A stretch of 64,000 nt of DNA from Blasia pusilla (taxonomy: Eukaryota; Marchantiophyta; Marchantiopsida; Blasiales), in contig CM114274.1 of assembly GCA_050084515.1 (NCBI GenBank), positions 25,606,001 through 25,670,000 on the forward strand, written 5' to 3'. Position numbers and translations under genes: made by a program. Below are positions 1 through 11,465 of this stretch, in pieces. The notes below the pieces were generated by a model that saw only the letters and a list, made by a program, of their open reading frames with translations, searched no databases and was not told the DNA's origin. Each line of letters begins with the position of its first letter. The first letter of the stretch is position 1.

Positions 1-781
1 AGGGATATAAGATTCATAGATGTTTTGGATATCATAAGGCAACTTATGAGACGTTAACCTCCAATGGACATATGAATATTTTGGTTGGGGATTTTGGCTT
101 GTGGCCTATGCAACTATACCATAAATAAAGACACTTAAAAGAAGTGAAGGCATTCTTCATATATGAAAAGGAAATATTAACTTTATTGCAAGAAAAAAAC
201 CTCAAAAGAGGACAAAGAAAGTCAATAACATCTCAAAAGAGGAGTCAAAACCGACATTATCTTACCACACATTATAAAACCATGATGTTGAAAATGACAA
301 TATATCATGTATTTGTAGTATAAGCTTTCTCTAGTGTTGAATCCTCTTCTCACGTCATATATCATACATTTCATAAATATTTGTATATTTTTTATCATGA
401 ATATTTACTTTTAAATAAGGGAAAGAAAGAGAGAAAGTGATGATTTTTTGACAAATTTCACTTTTTCTTTCCTCATACAATTTGTGGTATTTTTTTTAAT
501 CATTCTAATATTTTTGTCACGTGGCTTTCTCATGTTTCTTTTTTCATTAACTCTAGATTACCAGAGTTTGAATTCTAAAAAGAGAAATCTAATCCATGAT
601 GTGATCATGACTTATGATTATAATTAAAACTTTTTAAAAAGAACATAAAAATCAAACTCAACATATCATCGAAATTTACATGACCTATGGGAACCGGGGT
701 TAGTCTTCCATCTTGCCGGTTGAAATCCAGAATTTTAAGTGACAGGGAAAAAAATAAAATATCTTTATATTTATTGTCATA
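1..781. other. AT-rich intergenic DNA, no gene seen
   Basis: The sequence is strongly AT-rich with many homopolymer A and T runs and short stop-filled frames. I see no coding segment, RNA gene or repeat with clear ends. Confidence 0.6.
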
Positions 782-839
782 ATGCCGGCCGGAGTTGAGA
801 AAACGTCAAAAATTACCGTCGGCCGGCATAAAACCTCTC
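782..839. repeat. GC-rich 10-bp inverted repeat (hairpin)
   Basis: ATGCCGGCCG at 782-791 is repeated as its perfect reverse complement at 830-839, with 38 bases between. It opens an abrupt GC-rich island (about 782-1260) in AT-rich DNA. Confidence 0.7.
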
Positions 840-1260
840 CGGGCGTAGATGCCAGGCTTTCTCGGTGGACCGTCGGCCTTGAAACCGTCACGCGAACTTG
901 CCCGGGCGGCGACGTTGTGACGGCAATTTCCAACCGCGAAACGTTCCGTCGCTTCTTACCGTTTGTGGGACCCACACCCCCGCTGCTTTTATACTGGGAG
1001 GAGGAAGTCTAAGGAGACGGGGAGATTCTCCATGGTGCACGTGGTCCTCACATGGTGGGTCCCAACGAAAAAGGCCAGATTCGATGAGCTGATACATCCG
1101 ATGGCCTAGTTGAGACGGCTGGAAAGTAAGTGTCATAGATCTAGCGGAAATGAGGGATAAGTCTGTCAGAGCCACTAGGCTTAGACTATGGCTGTCGATG
1201 TCAGGCGTCGATGTTCGTGTCGGTCTATGTAGGGTCAGGTCAGTAAGGGACCGTGGGATA
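840..1260. other. GC-rich island, unassigned
   Basis: This block is much more GC-rich than either flank and has overlapping short frames on both strands, none recognisable. A good splice-donor-like GTAAGT lies at about 1126-1131, and a short ATG frame precedes it but closes on a stop before the donor. It could be a promoter or first exon of a dead or noncoding gene, or part of a mobile element. Confidence 0.3.
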
Positions 1261-4200
1261 CACGGATCCTATTCAAATATTTCTTCTCTGTATTTATTTT
1301 ATGACCGTCATTTAAGTTAATTAAAAATATTTTTGACAAAAATCTATTGGACCATGTCAAACGAAAGAAATTTATTTTTATTTCGCTCTCCATATGTATA
1401 TAGATTTTTTATGGTTTGTTTGTAGCTAGGGGTGGCCAAGGAGAAGTTTGACACCTTATGAATTCATTTTAACGGCAAGGTTCAGCCATCTCGATTTTAA
1501 AGACATAGACTTGGGAGATGCGGCGACCTCTATCTACATCTACGGATGGTGCAAGTGGTCTATGAGATGGCCTAATAGGGCGTCTCATAAATGTATCGTA
1601 CGCATTGATCCGTAGTTTTTTTATGTGGCCCAATGCCGTATGCATATGCGGGGTGCTGTCGGAGATGATGCTCACCTCTTACGACCGGACGTCCAACATC
1701 ACTTTGCACGTATTTAACTCACAAGCTTGAAAATTAGGAAATCCGTTAAGATGGAATTTTCTCAGACGTAAATGGAAGTCCTCCCTATTTTATGATTTAC
1801 GTCCCTCAAATGAGACGCCCTAATGTCCGTTTCGTACCCTACTAGACATGGATCATAAGCCGTGAGATACCCATACGTTCTCGTTTGAGAAAACCCCAAG
1901 TCCGAACATCTGTCCGTTACTAAGTCTGGTCCGGATATCGGGTATGGAAAATTCATTTTCCCACACATGGGGTTTTGCATTCTTGGCCATAATAAAGGAG
2001 GTGTGCGGTTTGTGGACTTGTTTGTATAATAACAAGGGGGCTCCCCCTTTTCCTTTGGCCCCATTTGTGTGGCTTTGGAATTTTTTTCAGAAATTTGTTT
2101 GAGGTTTTTTTTATAAATAAAAAAAAAGGTATCCATTTTCATTCGATAGTTGGTTTATTGCAAACCTCCCACAAAATAATTGGTGTTGCCTTTAAGGGCC
2201 TTATCCCATGGACGCGCGCAGGGTCGCGATGACCCTCATTTCCGCGACCAAAATAAGTTACCATTGAATAATAGAGAGAAAGGCACATCGGTCCTTACTA
2301 ACTAATTCCGATTATAGGCAGGTCCAGGTTGGGCGCAAAAAAATTTGCGACCCTCTAAGGTCTCCGCGATTGAGAGTGCATGGGATGAAGCCCAAACAAG
2401 CTGCACAAGAGTGCAACAAAGAGTTTTGGAAGTGAAGGTTTCCATGATTGGAGGTCATCGGTTGTTGATAAGAGAGTCCCATTTGTTAGGAGCCAATCTT
2501 CTTATTTTAAAATTTTGCTAACCTATTAGTAATTTCTTTTTTTGCAATTTTCTTCTTTTTGGTGTTTTTTTTCAACAATGGAGGGTTTTTTTTCCTAATA
2601 AAATGAACATGAGTTCAAAAATAATCCCAGGAGAAAAGGACCTTTGCATGATTTCCTTAGAAAAGAATGTATCATAGAATGATCGATAAATAATTTGTCC
2701 AATGATCGATAAATAATTTGTCCAATATTGAAGAAAATGACTTCATAGCAAACACAAAAGCTTGGGAAGTGGATGAAAGTCTCGCATGTACACTTTGAAG
2801 GTCATACCAAATTTCCCTTTACGAAACTTGCCATAGGTGAAAATCCATTTTAGGATTTGACATGGCCAGAGGTTTCTACAAAAATGACACTTTTGAAATT
2901 TTGATATCACAAAGTTGACATCGAAGGACAAAAATAAGAGTATCATATGAAATAAATTATACAATGCCGATATTTCACATGGGCATGGAATTAAGAATAA
3001 ATTCAAAAATTTAACATCACATACCATGGTAAGAATAAATCCAATTTATCAAAATTTCTTTGAATTTACGTTTGACCGAAGGCCATTTCTCTTAAACCAT
3101 CTAATATCACAATTTGTGCTTAGAAAAAAAAATTAAAGTTATCACTTCTTCGTCATGGATTCGAAAAGAAAATCCATCAAGGATAATTTCATCCTCCTAT
3201 AAAGTGAGCGAGGGTAGGCTATGATGAATAAATATAATGGGCACTATGTACACGAGTGACATTTTCTTATAAGATTTTCTTCATCTATATATTGATCTCT
3301 ATTATGACTATTGGATGGGTTCTTCATTTTGTAAGGGCCTCACTAGTTAACATATGTCAGTTGGACGACAAGAAAATTTCTTTCATAAGAAATGTATTTA
3401 TGGACATAAATGTAACTGAAGAGCATGCATACTATTAAGGGAAGATAGCTTCTCGATTTGCAAATACTTCTATGTTTGACATATGGTAGTAGGACTAAAA
3501 GGTTTTTCAGGAATTTTAGGGCAACATGATTATTTGTTTTCATGCAAAGCATGGACTATATACTAGTGACTATTTATGTCGATGGATTTTTCAATTGCTA
3601 CATAACACTAGTGACATATTAAAAGAATGCACACTCTTGATGTCAACTTCCAGATCCACCATGCACTAAATGTCTATGCTCCATCTCACAAAAAAAAACA
3701 AAATGGAAGGATACTTAGAAAACTTTGAGTCGCATGAGTTATGAATTACTAAGCATTATCTCAATTTGTCAATGAAAATTGGAGATGACCTAAGGGCACC
3801 TCTTACCACTCTCCCATGTACAAATAGTCAATGGATGTGAATAATGTATATCCAATAATAACATGTTACGAGAAAAATTTGGATTGGCTTATTCGTACAT
3901 ACTCAAATTTGGTTGCATTAGAGTTCTTTCAAGCTTTTCATTAAGTTCCATTAAACAGAACATTTTCCTCTTGCATTTGGAGTATGTATACTAGATAGAA
4001 TGTAAGGACCAAGCTCCAAAGTTGAATGGAGATGCCCTTACAACAAATGTCTTGTATCCACATTATCCCTTGTGCCTAAAGATCCTTGAATTAGTCCAAG
4101 AAGAGTTGGAAGTGAACTAGATAAGGACTTCAACAAAATGAAGTGGATGAGGACGGATTCAATTGGGGATATGGAAGGAGGAGTTTGTCCATTGTATCCT

Positions 4201-4684
4201 AAAAGTCTCTTGCACAATATGAATGAAAAAAATAAAGATGTAATTCTTTTATTCATCCAAAACCCATATGGTTAGACCAACTCAATCATATACTAGAAAA
4301 TATAAGGATGAATAGGCTCAAACACATCATCCAACCATTTGAGCAAGTCTCCTAAACCTAATTACTATGAGGCCCATGTGGATTTGGAATTCTCTCCTTC
4401 TCTATGTATAGTTGTCCAAATATGTCATGTTAAATCCCATAACACTTTGTTGTTGTGCTAATGCATTCTCCATCTACCTCACGATGATTTTTTATGGTTC
4501 AATGTATACTATTAAAACTAGTATGCGGCCTTGGTTTTGTTTTGGATTTCTTAACCAAAATTCAAAATATATAGAGAAAAAGAGGGAGAACAAAAGAAAG
4601 GCTCGGAGGCAGTAACACGACACGGAGTAACCTGGCCAAGAGTGAAGAGTGAGAATAACACCGAATGTAGAACATTAAGGTCAT
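1261..4684. other. AT-rich intergenic DNA, no gene seen
   Basis: No recognisable coding segment. A short GC-richer patch around 2200-2400 contains GTCGCGA-type words like those that open the LTRs elsewhere in the window, but no LTR ends can be drawn. A 23-bp tandem duplication lies at 2678-2723. Confidence 0.55.
2678..2723. repeat. Perfect 23-bp tandem duplication
   Basis: The 23-base unit beginning AATGATCGATAAATAATT occurs twice head to tail (2678-2700 and 2701-2723) without a mismatch, so the duplication is recent or is an assembly slip. Confidence 0.85.
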
Positions 4685-5014
4685 GGTTGCACAAAAACGG
4701 ACAAGTCCTTCCTTACGACGGACATAGACGGACATGTCCACGGACATGAGTTCCAAGAGGTGGGATCCACACTTTTGGTCCATCATGTTTTTGGTCCATG
4801 ATGGAAGGCAAGGTAAGGATGAGAGGAGCAATGAGGGAGGAGGGAGTGGAGGTGGAGGGAGGAAGAAATGTGGGAATATGGAATACGAAGGCAAGTAAGG
4901 GGAATGAGGAAGAAGGGAAAGGTGGGGCCCATACGGACAAGTCCTTCCATAGGACGGACATAAGTCCACGAACATGGACATGTCCACGGACATGGACTTT
5001 GTCCACATGAAACC
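4685..5014. mobile_element. Non-autonomous TIR element, copy 1 (GGACATGTCC-rich ends)
   Basis: A 330-bp block starts GGTTGCAC and ends AACC. Both ends are packed with the palindrome GGACATGTCC and its halves (GGACAAGTCC, GGACATAAGTCC), and the middle is GA-rich. The right end matches, in inverted order, the left end of the copy at 24511 and the right end of the copy at about 39311. No transposase is present. I infer a MITE-like or foldback DNA element. No clear target-site duplication could be read. Confidence 0.55.
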
Positions 5015-6282
5015 TTGATTAACGTGGGGGAATAACAGGGCCAGGAGAGAAGAAACTAAAGTGAAGAGATAAATTACTAATACTAAAAAATCCGCATGTG
5101 GATTCGCCCTGACCCGCCATCTAAACTAACCTAATCCAATTGTAAACAATGCCTTCTTTGTATAGTAGGGGTTGGAATCGCGGTTACACTTGGCGAAGTA
5201 ACTAGAGTGAGTCCAAGAGCTTTCATGAAGTTCGCATCTCTATGCACATGCGAGGGTTGGAGAGCTTCGTAATAACTTGCATTATGCTCACATCTCTATG
5301 CACATTAGAGGGTTGGATAACTCGCATTATACGGCTTCTAGAATCGACTAGTAGTAGGGGCTATAACAAAATGCACATGCCATTGAACAATAAAATTATT
5401 AGCACATTAAAAATTTATCTTCCTCCCACCATGCATCATTTTCAAATGACCTCATGATGATGGAATGTACAATTAAAAGGGTTCTGATTTATGCCAGTAA
5501 TCTAACCGTGAGCGAAGACCTATTTCTTTCTTCTTTAAAAGTGTCAAAACCTAATTATGTGGCGGGAATAAAAATGGAGATATTGAAGAAATGAATTCCT
5601 CGTCTTGACAAGATCCTCATTCCGAAACGAAAGCATAATGCGATCGTCCCATATGAACGGGAGTCCCCCACTTTCTCGCACCCTTTTGTCTTACCCGACT
5701 GGTTCAGTCGGGTGACTCGGGTCCCTCAGGGCTGCAAACGGTACCTCCAGTGGGTTGGGAAGTGCATGAGGATTCATGGTGCGGAATCCGGAATCACAGG
5801 GGATCGTGAATTGTTTTTTCACTGCGTCTTATCACTTTATCCAAATGTGCGCCGATTTTTATTCTGTTGATTAAAGGGTGCGCGTCTTAATGCTGCAGCG
5901 AGACAGATCTGAGGGTCCTGAAGTCGGAAGTGAGGAAGACACAGAGTGGGAAGAGCTCTTCGGTGTGGTCGTGGAGCTTTTCGCATTCGTGATCTGGATG
6001 TGGCGAGGAGGTAGACTTTGTGGAGTTTTGGTCTGTTGATATCTCGTTGAATGCGGGTAGGGGGAGAGAGGGAGGAGTTGGTCGAATTGGCGGAGGAGCC
6101 TGGATCTTTACTCCGCATTCGAACCGGGTTCAAGGTCGAGAAGATCTGGGGCCGGTCGCTGTTCGAAGATCGCGGAAGTGGTGGAGCGAGGAGAATTCTT
6201 CGGGGGTGGTAGCGGTGCGTGCAGAGTGAGAAAGAGGATTTCGCCCTGTTTTTGTTTCGTGCGTCTGATTTACAGGGCAGTC
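5015..6282. other. Intergenic DNA upstream of the plastid-protein gene
   Basis: The first part is AT-rich, with a diverged tandem duplication of 56-bp period at 5235-5346. From about 5640 the sequence becomes GC-rich and purine-rich. It probably contains the promoter and 5' leader of the gene that starts at 6283. I could not identify a convincing TATA box. Confidence 0.5.
5235..5346. repeat. Diverged tandem duplication, 56-bp period
   Basis: CATCTCTATGCACAT starts at 5235 and again at 5291, followed in each case by a shared AGGGTTGGA and a GCATTAT-containing tail. The two copies differ by several substitutions. Confidence 0.7.
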
Positions 6283-7472
6283 ATGTCTTCTCTGCTGTGC
6301 TCATCTGCGGCGTCCTTGTCAACTCGCGCTCACTTTTTATCTGCCGGTCGAAAACATCCGTCCACCTCCAGGGCATCCCCTCTGCCTCCTCTGCGGATGA
6401 AGAGGAGGATTGGAGTTGCACGAGCTGCTGGCACGGCAGACGAGAACATGCCCCGCCCGGACTCTTTTCCAGGTGATTCAAGCTTTCAATGCTCGGCCCT
6501 GCTCACGTTTTGTTTCTCTGAGGATGAACATCGATGTCGATATTAACCAGGAGTTGGACTGGGATGAACTCTGATGGTGACTGCCTGTCGGGGTTACTGT
6601 GGTCGATTTTGAGTCAAATGCCTCGGTGTTCATGTCGCTGTACGCTGAATTTATGCACAGTGCTCAACAGGGAGCTCATGTTCCATACCTGGAACGTTTT
6701 CATGTATGGTCGGAGAGAGTTTTCTGTCTGGATCAGCTTTGTCATGCACTGATTGAGTTCCTTCTTTCGTCTGTTCTCAAGAAGTGCAGTCCTCAACTCG
6801 TTTTCTATCGGCTCATCTTTATCACAGGCTCTCCCATTCCCCACTTGCATTCACATACTGCAATTGACCTTGGAAACGGACAGTTTCCAGGAAGAATCTA
6901 ATGCAGTGCTGCCTTTCTCTTGCTGGTATTCCACCGGGCATACTTCCTCCGTTAGAATACCAACCAGATCGCATGCTTTTCGTTCCGGACTGTACTCCAT
7001 GATGGTGGCTCTTCCCGTCTGTTGTCTGTTTGTTGTGATGTATACGCCAGAGCTTAAATCCATGTTTAGATACTCCTCGTGGAGATGAGAAGTGGAACTA
7101 GCAACTCATGACAGAAATTTCAACTTTTTCTTCGCAGGGGATTGCAGTGCTGTAGATGCAAACATGACAATTCTGAGGCGACGCATAGAGGGACTACGCT
7201 GTAAGGAGACGTATATCCACTCACCAGAGGAGTGGATGGCATGGGAAAGATCCTGCTACAACACCTATCGGGCTGACATCAACGTTCTGGTTGCCACTCT
7301 ACAGAGCCACTTACTGAGTACGCGACCCAGTGTGGTCGTATTCATCGTGTCTCTTCTCCTCGCAGTCACCCCTGTAGCGTCTCTGCTTTTAGTGTCAGCT
7401 GTAGGAACGCAACTCTACTCGATTAACTCCGCAGTCCTCGAGCATTTGGCCGGAAATGCCGCACACCTTTAA
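6283..7472 (+). CDS. Small plastid-targeted membrane protein of unknown function (2 exons)
   Basis: I propose exons 6283-6472 and 7138-7472, with a 665-bp intron whose donor is CAG|GTGATT and whose acceptor is preceded by a pyrimidine-rich tract ending TTCGCAG. The junction is in phase 1 on both sides, giving a 174-residue protein. The first 60 or so residues are rich in S, A and R with almost no acid (it opens MSSLLCSSAASLSTRAHF), as in a chloroplast transit peptide. The mature part has a segment around RRRIEGL...SPEEWMAWERSCYNTY, then a TRPSVVVFIVSLLLAVTPVA hydrophobic segment and a second weaker one, suggesting one or two membrane spans. It resembles small conserved plant plastid proteins of unknown role, but I cannot name the family. 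A cryptic extra exon in the intron is possible. Confidence 0.65.
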
Positions 7473-8225
7473 GAACTACTATCCCATCCTGATTTGTAAA
7501 TATTAATACTTGGTGGACGACGGTTGGGGACTGCGTGAATAGAGTGATCTGACCTCGGAAGAGTTTCATCTCACCGCAATCTTCGTGAAGAGGAGCTGGA
7601 TGGTATTAGAGTTGATGGTCTCTGTAGGAAGTCGAAATAGAGATACGGCTAGGAACGGAAACTCGTATGTAGGTAGGCGTAGAGATTTAGAACCAATCTG
7701 GTGACATTTAGAACCTTCTTCCTGAAAGATGAGAATGCCTAGAAGGAACCTTGACGATGGGAACTCTATTCGAACGATGGATTCGGAATCGCAATTCCGC
7801 TGGATATAGTACGGCGAACCATCCACGGGAAGCGAGGTGCTCTTGGAGCTGTGCTTCGCTAGTTTCTTTGGCGCAGCAAATCTGGAGGAGTTTTCTTGAT
7901 GTCTCCGCAAATGTAAATATGCGACACGTAAAGAGTGTAGAGGTGATATAATTGTCGTCCATTTGCCTGAGCACCAATTTGTGCCAAGTTATTCGAGTGA
8001 ACAATTTACTCCCTCCTAAATTTATTCATGTAAACATTTTGCTCCTTGTAGGAGTTCAATCTCAACGTCTTCTTGTTGCAGAGTCTTCATGAATCGCGGG
8101 CTTTCTCGAGGACATTGTGAACAATATCTGCAAAACAATGTATTCCTGGTGGCAATGCTTGCAAGCAAAGGGATCATATTCAGTCTTGCAACAATGAATA
8201 CGCGGGGTATGCCATAAGTATCCAC
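7473..8225. other. Downstream region, no gene seen
   Basis: This presumably contains the 3' UTR of the plastid-protein gene followed by non-repetitive sequence of moderate GC. Several short open frames occur on both strands, none with recognisable domains. Confidence 0.45.
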
Positions 8226-8650
8226 CAGCAAGACTGCTAACAAAGTAATCGGTAGGAAAAGGAGCGCGCATGGAGAATCTTAAATCTTGGGGAAGAATGC
8301 ATCCACTGCATTGCCTCTCCGTTCTACCCGAATGACTTCTGGCAAAGTAATCACTAGAAATGAAGTCGGACCTAGTCTTCCAACATTGAACGGGTCATAC
8401 CATTAGGATCGCTATCGGGATGACTCATGACACAGCAATCAGTTGAAAGCAGCGCGCACGGAGAGTCTCGGATCTCAGAGAGGATTGCATCCTCAAAGAA
8501 AAATTGATCGCGAAATTAGATTCAGTCTTCCAACGTTGAGCATCAGAATCGCTACCAGGTTGACTACTGACACAGTAATCAGTATAAATCAGCGCGCATG
8601 GAGAGTCTCAAATCTCAGAGAAGATTACATCCTCGGTAAAATCATTACGA
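8226..8650. repeat. Diverged tandem repeat, about 140-bp period
   Basis: A unit containing GACACAGYAATCAGT, then AGCGCGCAYGGAGAGTCT, then GAGARGATTRCATCCTC recurs. Two units are exactly 140 bp apart (TGACTCATGACACAG at 8421, TGACTACTGACACAG at 8561). A more diverged unit with internal rearrangement begins near 8226. Another shared word, TAGTCTTCCAACATTGAA / TCAGTCTTCCAACGTTGAG, marks the end of each unit. Function unknown. Confidence 0.65.
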
Positions 8651-9055
8651 AGTCTTGTTTCTGACCTAAAGTGAAGTGGACATGGCCGAGCAAGGACGGA
8701 CATCCATGCACTGTGGAGTGCGTCAGGGAGAATGACAACTGCTTCCTCTCCCTTGTCCTTTACGAGACCAAAATGCCAGAGAGATTCCATCATTGAAAGT
8801 TCTGGCAATTTCACAAATCGCTTTGAATCAATCCTTTATGGTGCGGTACCTTTGTGAAATTCGGCAGTAAGAATTCCTGATGTGGGTCTCATCTCCTTAG
8901 CTCACGTTATAAAGGAAACCTCATATCGTCTGCCATGATTATGTCTAGAACGTCCAAGTTCATGGCTTCACGGATCCTGTCACCTAAATTCTGGTAGTTT
9001 CATTTGAATAGACAGACCGTTCCAGAAACTAAAACTAGCGATATTCTATTTAGGC

Positions 9056-9252
9056 CTTAAACCCATACGCGAGGACATCTTCAGTATCTTCGCATCCTAC
9101 ATAAACCTACTTTACAGAATCTAAACTCCAATTACCGAGTGTTCAGCTCAGTGCGAGCTATTCTTTCGCCTTTTACTAAAGAATACCGTGTGCGGGACAC
9201 TAAATCGGTCTGTTCCAATCTTTGGAAAGCCCCTCATAGGGCATCCCCAAAC
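9056..9252 (+). repeat. Three-copy structured repeat, copy A
   Basis: This copy runs from CCTTAAACCC through a 40-base core at 9161-9200 to GGCATCCCCAAAC. The core is identical in all three copies, while the flanking halves are clearly diverged. Hairpins can be drawn in the core (ATTCTTT paired with AAAGAAT, loop of 10-11 bases, and GTGT paired with ACAC) and downstream (GCCC...GGGC around 9228-9242). No open frame is shared convincingly beyond the core. Confidence 0.7.
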
Positions 9253-9329
9253 TAATCCAAAGTAGAGATTATCCGGTAGGAGATGAAGCCCGGGCTTAGA
9301 AGCTCCCCCTAGAACGTAACTTGTGTTCT

Positions 9330-10310
9330 GTCAGATACTCAATTGTTGTATAATATACCCTAAACTAAGCTAAGATAGATGAGAGAATTATAAATAATTA
9401 TTAAATTTTGTTTTAAGATAAATTCAAATTAAAAATAAATAAATAACATATATACCCTTTTTCATCATCAGTTAATTTTTTCATTTTTGAAATTAAAATT
9501 ATTATTTCACAATTTAGGAAAAAACTAAAACTTTCAATTTAAAGTTAATTTTGGAAGGGAAATTACATATTATTTTAGAAATATGTCCTTTAATATCCTT
9601 TTTAAGCTTTAATTGTAAGGGATTTTTCAAGAATATTTTGAGACAAACTTCGGATCAATTTTTCCACTAATTGAGAAACTTTGAAGATCCCTATCAAAAT
9701 TTTCCACGAATTCATGATTTTTTTTTATTTTTACCCTATACTAGACAGAAAACAAGAATAGGCAAGGTTTTCATAACAATTAACTCAAATTCAAACATCT
9801 TCCCCGATGAAATCATCCAGAGTCTGTTTCATTTTTTTCATCTTTTCTCATTTGAAAATTTCAAATTATTTTTTCAAGGTTCATGCAAACGAAATTGAAA
9901 GTTTAGTTTTGAAGGGAAATTAAATTTTCTTTTGGGAAAGAATAAAAAGGATAATCGGACACTAATGGGTCAAGAATTATTCTTCAAAATAAAGGAAGAC
10001 ATATTATTTATATTTTATTTTTAACTTTCAAGATAGAGTGGGGAAAATTTTAATCACTCTTTTGGGAAAAAAATTCATCAAAATAAGTGATTTTCATTTA
10101 TTGAAAGACGAGGATTGGAAAAGGAATAAATTATTTTTTCAAAGAAAGGAAAATCTACGAGAAATTGTGTTGAGCCAAATTAGATATATTGTAAAAAATT
10201 GAATATTTTTTTAAAAACAATAAAATAAAACTTTATGCATAGTGTGCCTTCTAATTTCACATTATTATCCTACATATGTGAGTTTTTTTTCACCCAGAGT
10301 CACTAGTGCA
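9330..10310. other. AT-rich spacer inside the repetitive tract
   Basis: Very AT-rich sequence with no coding segment, separating copy A of the structured repeat from a GC-richer repeat block. It looks like a separate insertion or a different isochore-like patch, but no ends can be drawn. Confidence 0.45.
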
Positions 10311-10744
10311 TCGCACTGAAAAAAAATCACGAGTAGGTAGAGCGCTCGTTCCTTTCGCGTCCATAATCGCCTTCCGAACTGGTTTAGTGCGACGTCTAGA
10401 AATATGTTACGTGAACGAAAGATGATTACCGTCTGATTACGACCCTACAAGTAGTGCTGAGCTATTATGCACGATTTTCTATTCTACCATCGGATGTTTT
10501 AATATAATATCCGTGTTAGAATTACTTTTCTAATACTGCGAACCGTGTTCCCCACGTTACTCCAGACTATTGAGTGTATTCGTATTTCGGAACCCTGAAA
10601 AGGGGCCACATACTGGTTTACTTCATTAAAGCTCCACCTCTCCCCTGCGTTGGGTTAAGTTGGTAATGCCTTGGACGCCCAACCTATGGTTTCTCAAACG
10701 GTGAGAGCTAAGTTTTGGTGAACTTCTTGGAAGTGTCCGTATTC

Positions 10745-11095
10745 CAAATTCGGTATAGCCGAGCCTGAAAGCGGCGGAACATAACTGTGCAGCTTAAGCC
10801 GGCGCTAAACTTTCTAAACACAAGATTTCGGGACTTGGCGCCGAGCGTTTTTACAAGTTACAAGAGAAAGTCTGGTGCTATCAGACGAAGATGATGCCGT
10901 GGGAATCGCCTGTAGTCGGGAGTCGGGATTCCCGAACCTGAAACCGACGGAACATGAATCTCTACCTTAAACCATCGCTCAACTTTCTACTCAGAAAATC
11001 TATTCGTTGCTTTGCGGGCATTCGGACTTGGCGCCAAACCTTTTCAGAAGCTGCGAGAGAAAGTCTGCTGCTGCTGGTAAACGGACCCTAAAACT
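10745..11095. repeat. Diverged tandem pair, 173-bp period
   Basis: CCTGAAAGCGGCGGAACAT at 10764 is matched by CCTGAAACCGACGGAACAT at 10937. Each is followed at similar spacing by CTTAARCC, AAACTTTCTA, GGACTTGGCGCCRA and GAGAAAGTCTG. The start of a third unit (GGAACTGCAACCGGCGGAA) lies just upstream of copy B of the structured repeat, so the two families are interleaved. Confidence 0.65.
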
Positions 11096-11267
11096 CCGTG
11101 GAAAACCGGGGTTACGTGTTCACACTTCAATTCCCCGTTCCCGTTTCCTTTTCTTATTCACCCGCTAAACATTGTCGGGGAAATATAGGGTCCTCTGTAT
11201 TTTTGTATTGAGAAAACGTCGAGAATCCCGGTTCTCTGGAACTGCAACCGGCGGAATCATGTTGACT

Positions 11268-11465
11268 CCTTAAACCCATAAGTGAGGATACGGATGGTAT
11301 CTTAGCAACGAAAATATATCTCCCCCGGCTTACAACAACCTTATCAGCCTAGTGTTCAGCCCAAAGCGAACTATTCTTTCGCCTTTTACTAAAGAATACC
11401 GTGTGCGGGACACAGAATCGGCTTACACCAATCTTTGGAAAGCTCCTCACGGGGCACCACCAATG
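11268..11465 (+). repeat. Three-copy structured repeat, copy B
   Basis: The core at 11374-11413 is base-for-base the same as in copies A and C. The downstream hairpin is GCTCC...GGGGC here, so its arms have changed relative to copy A yet still pair (one G-T wobble). The upstream CTTAAACCCATA and the downstream ATCTTTGGAAAGC and GGCACCACCAA are also shared. Confidence 0.7.

Noticed and set aside
4562-5008. Minus-strand open frame of 148 codons, P/S/L-rich
   Set aside because: It is the antisense of the GA-rich interior and palindromic ends of TIR element copy 1; composition explains it.
9056-9200. CTTAAACCC in the structured repeat considered as a telomerase RNA template
   Set aside because: Plant telomere templates need a TAAACCCTAAACC-type register; the word here is not a match and occurs in several tandem copies.
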